NCBI GenBank assembly: GCA_027587225.1
Contig: JAPDDQ010000038.1
Span: 1-64,000 of the forward strand
Length of the DNA stretch: 64,000 bases
Reading direction: 5' to 3'
From: Solirubrobacter taibaiensis
GTDB lineage: Bacteria; Actinomycetota; Thermoleophilia; Solirubrobacterales; Solirubrobacteraceae
Made by a program: the position numbers and the translations under genes. This document shows positions 54,001 through 61,154 of this stretch, in pieces (within the stretch, counting starts at the first letter, position 1; every line of letters starts with the position of its first letter). The notes under the pieces are model-generated. The model saw nothing but the letters and a program-made list of their open reading frames with translations. It made no database searches and was not told the origin of the DNA.

Positions 54001-54960
54001 CCGGGCGGCGGCAACCGCGCGCCGGTGTGCGCGGACGCCGACGCGGCCGCCAACCCGGGCGCCGGGGTGGAGCTGACGCTGCACTGCGCCGATCCGGACG
54101 GTGATCCCGTCACGTTGCGGGTGACCCGCGGCGGTGGCGAGCTGACCGGCACGCGCCTGCGCTACACGGCGGGCGTGACCGCGGGCGTCGAGACGATCGG
54201 CTTCCGGGCGTCCGACGGCGGGCTGGAGTCCGCCGAAGCCGAGGTGCGCGTGACCGTCGGCCATCCGCCCACGTGCGTGGACGGAGCGGTGTCGGTGTTG
54301 CGGCGCGGCAGCGTCGCGCTGCCGATGAGCTGCGACCGCGGCACGATCGAGATCGTCGAGCATCCGTCACACGGCGGAGTGGTCGGCACCACGTTCCACG
54401 CGCACCCGGCCGGGCACGACGGCGTCGAGTACGTGAGGTACGCGTCGTATGACCCGGACACGGGCGTGCGCTCGAACGTCGCCGCGATCACGGTGACCGT
54501 GCTCCCGCCGCCGCCGCTGCCGGACGTCATCGAGTTCGGCCGGGTCCTGCTCGAGAACGACCGGGGCGGCACCAACCAGGGCTGCTCGGGTTCTTCGTGC
54601 CGGCCGTCCGGCGGCGGTGACCTGCCGTTCCCGATGCGCTGCAACGGCTCACCGACGCAGACGCCGGGCACCTGCTCGGGCACGCTGGAGGCCTGCAACA
54701 CGAGCGGCTGCTCGCGCCGTGCAGGGGGAACCACGGCGGCCGCCGCGAAGGTCGAGCGGGCGACGCTCGGCAAGGTCAAGTTCTCGATCCCGGTCGGGAA
54801 GTCGAAGACCGTCAAGCTCCGCCTGAACAAGGCGGCGCGCAAGGCGCTGAGCAAGAAGGGCAAGCTCAAGCTCAAGATCCACACGACCGTGAAGCTCCCG
54901 ACGGGTCAGACCGTCACGAGCACGCGGACGCTGACCGTAAAGAAGCCGAAGAAGCGCTAG
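48094..54960 (+). CDS. Giant secreted protein: CSLREA, beta-helix, metzincin-like, TSP3, Calx-beta, propeller (2288 aa)
   Basis: From ATG 48094 a clean signal peptide appears (MVRLILPLIALLLILPTAAR); GTG 48013 would add 27 residues and couple it to the regulator. Modules in order: CSLREA motif (about 29-62, TECTLRGAIHEAN), parallel beta-helix (about 170-770), a calcium-loop segment (DQDGDALCDNWE, near 885), a metzincin-like core with HELGHTLGLLH (His1088, Glu1089, His1092, His1098) and Met-turn YLSVMNYW, thrombospondin-3 calcium repeats (about 1270-1306), a CARDB-like domain, Calx-beta (about 1423-1533), a beta-propeller (about 1540-1965), two Ig-like units and a Lys-rich C-terminal beta domain. 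A surface adhesin or protease is inferred. Confidence 0.92.
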   Translation: MVRLILPLIALLLILPTAARAAAFTPAGAIVVNSTADTGKRCGDPTATECTLRGAIHEANFNAGPDTITFNLIGPAKFTPATPLPPITQEVTIDGSGGGTVPKVEIDGSLIPEDTRTALVATGALAEPLDKPKAKATRSSNDGVIRFLRPWGLDLRDADSSTIRGLIIHSFPYAQIGMDGTDAANIKGNWLGLKPDGSVSARESTEDRMLGLSLINSAMNVIGGPGADKNIISGNEIGVVLIGQGTGNANHNLIYGNYIGTTTDGRGRRPNTETGILLTLPAILAGRGTEENRVLGNVVVGARDASYGISVLSGKKTEIQGNFVGISAAGIPESPTGEALGHDIGIYVHDSPDTKVGGTGPAEFNIVSGNRLGIEVNGGSDRTAIAGNRVGTDFDGKVAAANANGVAVVADGLDEAPADVAVNDNTIAGSTNYGMYVTGGAKRPTLTNNRFGTDIDGVKKLANKIGFATGSPASGGEAPTDLVFGPGNVVAGNSTDGVQMFGPSAIVKGNRIGVSADTKPLGNGTVGLNVQGDNVLVENNTVSANPQGIVITGPTENVVLRANRVGTAPNGQTNALDFGNAGAGVLVLGTAPDAPTNTRIGGSSSADANLISGNGRGVQVQGDAKDTAIRQNVIGLDNAYEQAIPNDVGVSLAGGTGTVVGGALGVDARNYIARNYDAGVRINGATKSVIMGNYITDNQGPGVLADGRGGDAVVGYDAESDGPIEDIDCRDTRCNRIENNKGAGVRVSVASQITVRGNRMRGNTGLDVDLAGQGATPNDESDADDWPNTPIGLLPIKASGDQSARIGGQLDRFDAQNTQIDVYGFASTAVIQGRPRGGEYMGTAFPNARGQWSLDTSKTYAAYGAVMTDRHGNTGELSPLCTGDQDGDALCDNWETGGIDYDADGTPDLRLQDQGASPVKPDVFVEVDWQAGHKPHLSSLYAVREAFELAPRPVSLHTAVGEEVPGDVPINADGRSALGRWDDVNDFLRGLNDDDPCAGWLGSEDDRDGEQCYAILGARKLAYRYALFAHREKAGNSGAADPGGDAFLVTLGDFPREDVMLGGGSGPDGCNRQYDACVAQLEAAVFMHELGHTLGLLHGGDKTGENNEPNYLSVMNYWYLTRVPLNSRPLDFSRKTPVARNEAAQDEAMPLYETYPQRSEKPWTEAAITAYDVNKDKCRIQRVFLDQTIDLNGDGELKILPMGLNDVDLDNDANGLEECQKPENHTFLTGIDDWSRLRYSRHGLVGWDEGQYGDAETRSVPKASALAAAIDTDGDGIDDDKDVCPAAKDPGQEDADKDGLGDACLAFITQRDVSVEIQAASANVPVGEQRTVDVIVRNSYPKPATGVAVKITPPAGLQVETARWEVGEVPARGEKQLTLKVTGITAGRGDLKAEVAAMTEPDFDTEDQVATKRLTVFAPGVVRTASIRTGAAREGDAGEETTRVRIDVDGHSGVSIEGRLRSVGGTATPGVDYEPVDARIEVIPNSSEAVVEFDLLSDTLDEPDETIEFELSDIDGAQPDTVRGTFTIVDDDDPRKPGELAYLGCVSRDYGSGNSCGQREPKLAVPAGEKALTPDGRFLWVADDKTIVRLERDPATGALSDAKCWVMTGPARDCASLGELDIVPVDVLLTPDGKQLIVTGVTYEDGNPVMGIVSFALDAAGEPTLTGCVGKGAPGCETSMRFDAGVISPGGRFLITVPAGQTRNHGQINVYPLSGGKIEPSVRCYAHPGENKPCEPLTIALESTPWTAFSPDGKTLALRTRDHLALLGWDEASGTLSQDGGCVREKGRCRPATECTLNSSKEFVCAAPPIYLDGWGPVRFAPDGRALYVAAQRGHRVSALPRVADRTWSFDAATCVGTAETRCAVTADVVSKATEIITSPDGGDVYVQGIESGVLSLTADRVTGALSAPRCTMAWTGPASCPATSGGGALPQSGRGNIILDPTGRDLYTTDELAGFKYGIARFLRVTRPPGGGNRAPVCADADAAANPGAGVELTLHCADPDGDPVTLRVTRGGGELTGTRLRYTAGVTAGVETIGFRASDGGLESAEAEVRVTVGHPPTCVDGAVSVLRRGSVALPMSCDRGTIEIVEHPSHGGVVGTTFHAHPAGHDGVEYVRYASYDPDTGVRSNVAAITVTVLPPPPLPDVIEFGRVLLENDRGGTNQGCSGSSCRPSGGGDLPFPMRCNGSPTQTPGTCSGTLEACNTSGCSRRAGGTTAAAAKVERATLGKVKFSIPVGKSKTVKLRLNKAARKALSKKGKLKLKIHTTVKLPTGQTVTSTRTLTVKKPKKR

Positions 54961-55643
54961 CCGCGTGGGTTGCGACCGTCGCCGCACGGGGAGTCCGTCC
55001 CCGTCGCGGCGCGGTCCAGCGCGCCGAGCTGGTGCTCGAAGCCGCCGGGCAGGATCGCGCGAGCCTGGATCGCGACCTCGGTACCGGCCCGGACCCGCTC
55101 CCCCGGCGCCGGGCACTGGGCCGAGACGCGCAGCAGCGTGTCCGGCGCCGCGGATGGTGAAAACGGCCCCGTCGCCTGGTCTCCCACGCACTCGGTGGTG
55201 AACACGAGGTCCTCGGCGAGCACGCGCTTGGTGGCTTCGACGAGCCCCAGCTCGAACAGGTTCGGCACCACCACGGTGCCGGTGCGCGTCAGACCCCGCG
55301 TGGTCTCGGCGCACCGCTTCTCCAGCGCGCCCGGCTCGCGCTGCACGCAGGCGCCCTTGTAGCGCTGTTCGACGTAGGCGACGTTGGCCGGCGTCGGGTT
55401 CATGAGCGACACGGTCACGCAGTCGTCCTCAAGCGCGGCGCGGACCAGGTACACGCCCTGGTCGGACAGCGCGGCACGGTCGCGGCTGATCCGCTCGGAC
55501 AGCCGCGAGCGCTGCTCGAAGGTCGGCGTCGCGCTCGCCCGCGGCGCGGGCGCCGCAGGCTCCTCGTCCTCGACGAGGACGAAGTACGCCGCGGAGCCGA
55601 GGGCCCCGAGGACGAGGCCGAGAACCAGCAGGACAACGCGCAT
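54957..55643 (-). CDS. Membrane-anchored PASTA-like protein
   Basis: The 228-aa protein has an N-terminal membrane helix (VVLLVLGLVLGALGSAAYFVL), a Pro/Ala linker, a first beta-rich part with a Cys pair, and a PASTA-like domain at about 120-190 (TVVVPNLFELGLVEATKRVL, then CPAPGERVRAGTEVAI). PASTA domains bind peptidoglycan or beta-lactams, so an envelope role is likely. It converges on the giant gene, sharing a CTAG at the two stops. Start: ATG 55643, with TTG two codons earlier as an alternative. Confidence 0.82.
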   Translation of the reverse strand: MRVVLLVLGLVLGALGSAAYFVLVEDEEPAAPAPRASATPTFEQRSRLSERISRDRAALSDQGVYLVRAALEDDCVTVSLMNPTPANVAYVEQRYKGACVQREPGALEKRCAETTRGLTRTGTVVVPNLFELGLVEATKRVLAEDLVFTTECVGDQATGPFSPSAAPDTLLRVSAQCPAPGERVRAGTEVAIQARAILPGGFEHQLGALDRAATGTDSPCGDGRNPRG

Positions 55644-55670
55644 ACTCAAGCGCGTTACCCGTTTCGCGGG

Positions 55671-56285
55671 TTAGCGGGTCCAGAAGGAGGTCTTCTTGGC
55701 CGCGCCCGCCTTGGTCAGGCCGATGTGCAGGTGGTCGCGGTGGGCGATCGTCTTGTTGACCTTGCGGCGCAGCTTGCCGCGTTTGGACAGACACGGCGAG
55801 TACGGGCGGAACTGGGCCATGCCCGCGCCCCAGTAGCCGCAGTCCCAGATGATCTCCTCGACGCCCATGCGGCGGGCGAGCGCCTGCGGCTGGCCGACAC
55901 GGTCCGGGGCGAGGAAGAGCGCGATCAGCTTTTCGGCGGCCTTCCGCTGCGCCGGGACAGCGACGTCGAGCGCCCAATCGACGGCGCGGCCTTCGGCGTG
56001 CAGCGAGGCCGAGTTCTTGCCCCACTTCTCGCACCGGTACGTGCCCCAGAAGGCGCCGGCGGCGTTGCGCGTGAGCCACTTGACGAGCGCGGTCATCCCG
56101 GGCTTCGGGCGCGCGGAGCACTTGGTGGCCGGGTCGTAGACGGAATCCTCGATCGGCAGCTCGGCGAGCGCGTCAGCGGGGTTGTTCGAGACCGCCGAGT
56201 AGGCGACGGGTGATTCGTAGGCGTGCGCGGTGGCGGAACCGGACAAGCCGAGGACGACGACGAGCGCGAAGAGACGGACCAGCAT
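55671..56285 (-). CDS. Secreted M15/ARB_07466-like protein, possible peptidoglycan peptidase
   Basis: The 204-aa protein has a signal peptide (LVRLFALVVVLGLSGSATA) and the metal-ligand pattern of the D,D-peptidase/VanY-like fold: SLHAEGRAVDWALDV (His and Asp) and AHRDHLHIGL (second His). Many actinobacterial members sit outside the cell and act on, or bind, the peptide stem of peptidoglycan. A Glu catalytic base is not obvious, so activity is uncertain. It lies 28 bp upstream of the PASTA-like gene in the same direction. Confidence 0.82.
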   Translation of the reverse strand: MLVRLFALVVVLGLSGSATAHAYESPVAYSAVSNNPADALAELPIEDSVYDPATKCSARPKPGMTALVKWLTRNAAGAFWGTYRCEKWGKNSASLHAEGRAVDWALDVAVPAQRKAAEKLIALFLAPDRVGQPQALARRMGVEEIIWDCGYWGAGMAQFRPYSPCLSKRGKLRRKVNKTIAHRDHLHIGLTKAGAAKKTSFWTR

Positions 56286-56316
56286 GCCTGTTGTGTCGGC
56301 ACGCCGGCGGCGGACG

Positions 56317-56817
56317 TTAAATCGTGCCCAGCAGCAGATACACGGGTTGGTCCGCGTGTGTGGCCGCAGCGAGGGCGGTGCAGAGGAGCACGCCGACGAT
56401 CGTCTTGCGCGTGGGCAGCATGGGCAGGTCGGGCATCGACCACAGGCCGATCAGCGACCGGACACCGACGATCACGAACAGCGCGCCGGCGAGATATCCG
56501 CCCCACGCGAGCAGCACGAGCGACCAGATGTCGAGCGCGTCGTTGTACTGGCGGATGCGGATGAACTCGACGATCAGCGCGATCCCGGCCAGCCCTGTGA
56601 CCGTGAGCGGAGCCAGCGGGACCGGACGCGCGGTGTAGAGCGCGTGCGCGGTCACGACCGCGCTCCCGAGCCCCGCGACCGCGACGCCGAGCAGGGAGAA
56701 GACGAAGATCGTCTCGGTCGAGTCGACCGGCGGCCGGATGAGCTGCGCGCTGGTCAGCCAGCCGAACGCCAACATCGGCAGCGCCAGCACCACGAGAGCA
56801 CGCACGGCGATTCTCAT
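56317..56817 (-). CDS. Membrane protein with about five helices (166 aa)
   Basis: ATG 56817 overlaps the stop of the upstream gene (ATGA). The product is largely hydrophobic: ALVVLALPMLAFGWL, IFVFSLLGVAVAGLGSAVVT, LTVTGLAGIALIVEFI, IWSLVLLAWGGYLAGALFVI and TIVGVLLCTALAA. No transporter or enzyme motif is visible. Coupling to the cytosolic 162-aa gene suggests a shared role. Family not recognised. Confidence 0.8.
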   Translation of the reverse strand: MRIAVRALVVLALPMLAFGWLTSAQLIRPPVDSTETIFVFSLLGVAVAGLGSAVVTAHALYTARPVPLAPLTVTGLAGIALIVEFIRIRQYNDALDIWSLVLLAWGGYLAGALFVIVGVRSLIGLWSMPDLPMLPTRKTIVGVLLCTALAAATHADQPVYLLLGTI

Positions 56818-57302
56818 GTCGGCATCGGTTCTACCGGAACTCGATCCAGGTCGACGTGGTCGAACGACGGTGGAAGGAACACGTCGAACTCGTCGACGTG
56901 GTCGGGCGCGTGACCGGTGGCGCCGTCGATGAGCTCGCGCTCGCCGAGTGGGGCACTCAGGGGCACCTCGACCGCGCGGACCTTGCTCCCGCCCCAGCCG
57001 CCCGCCAGACGGACCCCGCCTTCGAGGAAGAGCGGCGACTGGTGCCGCCAGAGCGTGATCACGACGCGCTCGGATGTCTCCTCCACGTCGACCCGGGCGA
57101 GCGGTTGCCGGCCGCCGGACCAGACGACCTTCACGCCCGCCGGCGTCGGCACGAACCGCTGCCAGATGTCCATCAGCCCGCCCTCGTCGTCGAGCAGGAC
57201 CACCTCGACCTCCCACATCGGCAGGCCATCCTCGCGGACGGGCGTCGGGTCCATGGGGAAGATCGCGCCGGGCGGCAGGCGTCGCTCGGCCGGGGGAGTC
57301 AC
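56814..57302 (-). CDS. Hypothetical cytosolic protein (162 aa)
   Basis: GTG 57302 follows GGGGGAG at about 5 nt; ATG 57253 is an alternative. The product is a mixed beta-rich protein (MWEVEVVLLDDEGGLMDIWQ, GVKVVWSGGRQPLARVDVEE, RVVITLWRHQSPLFLEGGVR) ending in an acidic His/Asp-rich stretch (HAPDHVDEFDVFLPPSFDHV). No known motif. It is coupled to the downstream membrane protein gene. Confidence 0.72.
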   Translation of the reverse strand: MTPPAERRLPPGAIFPMDPTPVREDGLPMWEVEVVLLDDEGGLMDIWQRFVPTPAGVKVVWSGGRQPLARVDVEETSERVVITLWRHQSPLFLEGGVRLAGGWGGSKVRAVEVPLSAPLGERELIDGATGHAPDHVDEFDVFLPPSFDHVDLDRVPVEPMPT

Positions 57303-57483
57303 AGTGCTCCCCCGGCCGGCGACGATGCTCCGGTGCGTGATGGGAGCCGGTGACAGCCGCTGGTCAGGCGGCGAAACGGCGGGCACGCGGAGCGCGGGTA
57401 CGTCGGTTGAGTTCGTCGTACATCCTTTAGATGTCCGAGAGCCTCGATTTGTGACAGCGAGCGTCTCCAAGCGGACACGACGG
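57303..57483. other. 181-bp interval, no clear gene
   Basis: The only candidate is a 19-codon minus-strand ORF (57423-57364) preceded by AAAGG and ending Arg/Ala-rich. No terminator or repeat is evident. Confidence 0.5.
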
Positions 57484-57867
57484 TCATCGCAGCCGCAGGG
57501 TGAGATGGTCGCCGCCGGCGTACGCGCCGAAGTCGTGCGGCGCGAGCGCCCACTCCCCCAGCTCCCGCCGGGCGCCGCAGAAGAAGCGCCAGCCGGCGGC
57601 GCCCCAGTTGAGCACGTCCACGTCGCGCACGATCGAGCGCAGCGGGGCGATCACACCCGGCTCGCCCGCGGCCCAGGTGAAGAACGCGTGCTCGTGCGTG
57701 CCCACCGGCGTGCGCCGGATCTGGTCCCACAAGTCGGCGTCGTCGAGGTGCACGCGAACGTGGTCCACGGACGTCCAGTCGACGCGCGCCGGAAACCATG
57801 GAATCGCGCAGACAAGCGCTTCGTGGGTCTGAACCCAGTCCTGGATGTGTCCGGCCTCCACGTACAT
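57484..57867 (-). CDS. Hypothetical protein (127 aa)
   Basis: The product is Trp-rich and mixed alpha/beta (HIQDWVQTHEALVCAIPWFP, VDWTSVDHVRVHLDDADLWD, NWGAAGWRFFCGARRELGEW) without a signal peptide or known motif. ATG 57867 is chosen because TACGGT lies 12 nt upstream; GTG 57888 is in frame but would place the start upstream of that box. Divergent from the DUF1963 gene. Confidence 0.7.
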   Translation of the reverse strand: MYVEAGHIQDWVQTHEALVCAIPWFPARVDWTSVDHVRVHLDDADLWDQIRRTPVGTHEHAFFTWAAGEPGVIAPLRSIVRDVDVLNWGAAGWRFFCGARRELGEWALAPHDFGAYAGGDHLTLRLR

Positions 57868-57879
57868 TCCCGCTCGCGA

Positions 57880-57889
57880 ACCGTACACT
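57880..57889. promoter_or_regulatory. Overlapping divergent -10 boxes (57867 gene / DUF1963 gene)
   Basis: ACCGTACACT carries TACACT on the plus strand (57884-57889, 8 nt before GTG 57898) and TACGGT on the minus strand (57885-57880, 12 nt before ATG 57867). They share the central TA, the same arrangement as at alaS/Nudix. Confidence 0.5.
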
Positions 57890-57897
57890 CAGCGCTC

Positions 57898-59649
57898 GTG
57901 GAGTGGTCGGTGGAGCATGTTGTGGGCCGGTTCGTGGTCTCGGGTTCGAAGCCGTCCGAGGCGACGCGTGTGGTGATCATCGACGACCGCGGCGACGAGT
58001 GGGAAGCGACGATCGCCGGCGACGCGTGGTCCGTCACGGCGGGCGAGACGCCCTTCGCGGAGGCGCTCGTGCGCTTCGAGGACGCGGGCGGCGCCGTCGT
58101 CGCGCAGCCGCTGCCCGATGGGGAGCGAGTCGCGGTCGACGAGGCCGACGTGCCGTGCCCGGTGTGCGGCGCCGCCGCCTGGGTCGCGATCGGCGAGCGT
58201 GTGCATTGCGAGCGCTGCGGGCTGCGCGTCGGCGCGGGCCTGTTCTTCATGCACCTGTACGTCGAGGAAGACGGCGAAGACGTCGAGATCGAATTCGAGG
58301 ATGACGAGGACGAGGACGAGGACGAGCCGGAGGACGGCGACTGGGAGGCGCACTGGCGGCGAGAGCAGGAGCAGGCGGTCGCCTCGGCAGCGTTTCCGGT
58401 CTACGGGGTCCCCGGCGACGAACCCGAGGTCGGCGGCGTCGGCAGCGGCAGCGAGGGCGTCGACACGGTGACCCTCTCCTACGGGCACGGCGAAGCGCAC
58501 CTGCACGTCGAATCACGCCGGGAGGAGCCGTGGGGCATGGGCGATCGCCTGCGTTCGGCGCTCGCAGACCTGCTGCGCGAGCACGAGCACGTCGCGCGCT
58601 CAGACGCGGCGGAGCGCGTGTGGTCCACCCACGCCGAGCGGCTCGCCCGGCGCCGCGCCGCGCACGCCGAGCGCGAGACGCGGACGTTCACGGTCAACGG
58701 TGCGCCGGAGCCGTTCGCCTTCGCCGCCGTCGACGACCGGTGGGTCGCCCTGCGCGAGCACCTCGGCGTCGTGATCACGCTGCGTGCGCGCGGCGTCGAT
58801 CCGGGGTCGGTGGCGCTCGCGCCGGTCGGTGGTACCGAACGGGCCCGCAGCGCCGCCGTCGGCGGGCTGCCGCGGCGGGACGAGGTCGCGAAGCTGATCG
58901 ACGACCACAACCTGAGCGAGCACCGCGACGCGATCCTCGCCGCGATCCGGCCCGGCTACCGGCTCCACCCCGAAGCGCACGCGCCCCACCGCATCGGCGG
59001 CGAGCCCGACCTCGCCCCGGGAGAGCAGTGGCCGCACGACTCGAACGGCATGCCGTGCACGTTCGTCGCCCAGTTCGACTGCTCCCGGCTCCCACCGCTC
59101 GTCAGCGACTTCGGGAACCCGCCCTGGAACCACGGCAGCCAACTGCTGCGCATCTTCGCCGAGCTCGAGGACCACGACGGCACGCCCACGCTCGCGGTCG
59201 CGCTCACGTGCTCGCCGGACGCGCCGCTCACCCGCACCGAGGCGCCACCGTGGCCGATCCCGGAGGACTACGGGTCGCTGCGCCGGCTCGAAGCGCTCGC
59301 GGTTCGCCCCGTCCCGTTCCTGACGGCCCGGGTCGGGTGGTACGTGGTCGGCGAGCGCTCCTGGGAAACCGGCTACGACGCGTTCAGCCACCAGCTCGAG
59401 GGCGGCAGCTGGTCCGACGCGCAACTCCTCGGCCATGCGAGCAACGAGCAGGGCGACGACCCGATCCAGTCGGGCCACTGGCACAGCGAGAAGACCACCG
59501 TCCTGGAGGACTGGGCCACGCTGTTCTGCCTCCCGCGCCACCCGGACATGAGCTTCGGCGACGGCGGGTCACTCGCGATCGTGATCCGCCTCGAGGACCT
59601 CGCTGCCGGTCGCTACGACCGGATGGTCACCGACACCTCGACCGGCTAG
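57898..59649 (+). CDS. DUF1963 protein with zinc ribbon and acidic linker (583 aa)
   Basis: From GTG 57898 the protein has an N-terminal domain (FVVSGSKPSEATRVVIIDDRG), a zinc ribbon CPVCG...CERCG (near residues 86-110), a very acidic stretch (EIEFEDDEDEDEDEPEDGD), a central alpha/beta region, and a C-terminal DUF1963/YwqG-like domain (HRIGGEPDLAPGEQWP, FVAQFDCSRLP, LRIFAELEDHDGTPT). DUF1963 has no assigned biochemical role. The linker may mimic nucleic acid. It converges on the SpoIIE phosphatase gene with a shared CTAG. Confidence 0.87.
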   Translation: MEWSVEHVVGRFVVSGSKPSEATRVVIIDDRGDEWEATIAGDAWSVTAGETPFAEALVRFEDAGGAVVAQPLPDGERVAVDEADVPCPVCGAAAWVAIGERVHCERCGLRVGAGLFFMHLYVEEDGEDVEIEFEDDEDEDEDEPEDGDWEAHWRREQEQAVASAAFPVYGVPGDEPEVGGVGSGSEGVDTVTLSYGHGEAHLHVESRREEPWGMGDRLRSALADLLREHEHVARSDAAERVWSTHAERLARRRAAHAERETRTFTVNGAPEPFAFAAVDDRWVALREHLGVVITLRARGVDPGSVALAPVGGTERARSAAVGGLPRRDEVAKLIDDHNLSEHRDAILAAIRPGYRLHPEAHAPHRIGGEPDLAPGEQWPHDSNGMPCTFVAQFDCSRLPPLVSDFGNPPWNHGSQLLRIFAELEDHDGTPTLAVALTCSPDAPLTRTEAPPWPIPEDYGSLRRLEALAVRPVPFLTARVGWYVVGERSWETGYDAFSHQLEGGSWSDAQLLGHASNEQGDDPIQSGHWHSEKTTVLEDWATLFCLPRHPDMSFGDGGSLAIVIRLEDLAAGRYDRMVTDTSTG

Positions 59650-61154
59650 GACGTGCGGCGCAGCACGAGGATCGCGGTGTCGTCCTCGATCGAGCCCGCG
59701 AACGCGACGGTCGCTTCGCGGATCGTGTCGGCGATGGCATCGGCGTCCAGGCCGCGCGGTCCGGCGTCGCGCAGCAGCGCGGTCAGGCGTTTCTCGCCGA
59801 ACAGCTCCCGCTCGCGGCGGGCCTCGATCACGCCGTCGGTGTAGAGCACGAGCGCGTCGCCGGGCGCCAGCTCGGCTTCCACGTCGGAGATCCGCACGTT
59901 CTGGAGCAGGCCGAGCAACTGGCCGGTGGTCGGGAGCTCTTCGACCGCGCCCCCGGCGCGCGCGATCAGGCCCGGCGGGTGGCCGGCGAACGAGGCGCGC
60001 ACCGCGCCGTCGCGACTCAGCAGGACGCAGCCCGCGGTGACGAAGCGCGCCGACTCGCGGCCGACCTCGGCCACGATCGCGTCGTGCAGCGCGCGCAGGA
60101 TCTCGCTCGGGCGCTCGAGGTGCTGGGCCTGCGCGCGGATCGTGTGGCGAGCGAGGCCGGTCAGCGCGGCGGCCTCGGCGCCGCGGCCACAGACGTCGCC
60201 GATCACCATCACCCAGTCCTCCCCGCGCGGGAAGACGTCGTAGAAGTCGCCGCCGACCTCCATGGCGCGAGCCCCGGCGTTGTAGCGGGCGGCGAGCTCG
60301 GCCCCGGCGATCTCCGGCAGCGACTTGGGCAGCAGGCCTGCCTGCAGCGTCGTCGCGATGTGGTGCTGATACTCGTAGAGCCCGGCGCGCTCGAGCGCCT
60401 GCGCGCACTGCGTGGAGAGCGCGAGCAGGAGCTCGCGCTCGGTCTCCGACAGCCGCAAGGGCACGGTCAGCGCGCCCAGCCGGTTCCCGTAGGCGACGAG
60501 CGGCGCGATGCCCTGACGCTCGTCGAACCGCGGCTCGCCCGTGCGCGCGACTTCGGCCGCGGGGTCGTCGGCGTCGAACGCGAGCTCGAGCGCGACGTCC
60601 TCTCCGGGCGTCTCGCGCAGCCAGCGGCGGCTCTCGTCGTACAGGAAGAACGTCGGGTCGCGGCCGATCTCGGCGGACACCGCGGCGGAGACCGACTGCA
60701 GGACATCGCCGCGGGTGAGCGCGGTCGCGAGCTGGACGCCGACCTGGTTGAGCAGCCGCAGCCGGTTCTCGGCGCGGCGGACGCGCAGCAGCGCGCGGGC
60801 GGTCGCGACGAGCACGGCCGGGTCGACCGGCTCGGTCAGGTAGGCGTCGGCGCCGCTCTCGAGACCGTGGACGCGGGCGGCGTCGTCGATGTGCGACTGG
60901 GAGCGCTGTAGCACCGGGATGTGGCGCGTGCGCTCATTCTCCTTCAGCCGCCGGCAGACCTCGAAGCCGTTGATGTCGGGCAGGTGGACGTCGAGCAGGA
61001 TCAGGTCCGGGTCGCGGTTGGCCATCTCCAGGCCTTCCGAGCCGGTCTCGGCCTCCCAGACGTCGAACTCGGCACCCGAGAGGTAGCGACGGATCGCGTA
61101 GCGGTTCTCGGGGCTGTCGTCGACCACGAGCACCGTTGCCGGTGCCCCGCTCAT
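59646..61154 (-). CDS. Response regulator with GAF and SpoIIE-type PP2C phosphatase output
   Basis: The 502-aa protein has a receiver domain (TVLVVDDSPENRYAIRRYL, phospho-Asp55 in LILLDVHLPD), a GAF-like domain (about 125-285) and a SpoIIE/RsbU-type phosphatase (about 285-502: MEVGGDFYDVF, IGDVCGRGAEAAALTG, VLYTDGVIEAR, DDTAILVL). The receiver lacks the usual Lys: the motif reads LTEPVD. Such outputs dephosphorylate anti-sigma antagonists in partner switching. It is the last gene of the phytochrome operon and is coupled to the upstream regulator (ATGA). Confidence 0.94.
   Translation of the reverse strand: MSGAPATVLVVDDSPENRYAIRRYLSGAEFDVWEAETGSEGLEMANRDPDLILLDVHLPDINGFEVCRRLKENERTRHIPVLQRSQSHIDDAARVHGLESGADAYLTEPVDPAVLVATARALLRVRRAENRLRLLNQVGVQLATALTRGDVLQSVSAAVSAEIGRDPTFFLYDESRRWLRETPGEDVALELAFDADDPAAEVARTGEPRFDERQGIAPLVAYGNRLGALTVPLRLSETERELLLALSTQCAQALERAGLYEYQHHIATTLQAGLLPKSLPEIAGAELAARYNAGARAMEVGGDFYDVFPRGEDWVMVIGDVCGRGAEAAALTGLARHTIRAQAQHLERPSEILRALHDAIVAEVGRESARFVTAGCVLLSRDGAVRASFAGHPPGLIARAGGAVEELPTTGQLLGLLQNVRISDVEAELAPGDALVLYTDGVIEARRERELFGEKRLTALLRDAGPRGLDADAIADTIREATVAFAGSIEDDTAILVLRRTS

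Noticed and set aside
57364-57423. 19-codon minus-strand ORF with AAAGG before ATG
   Set aside because: Too short and Arg/Ala-rich to support from sequence alone; mentioned only in the interval entry.
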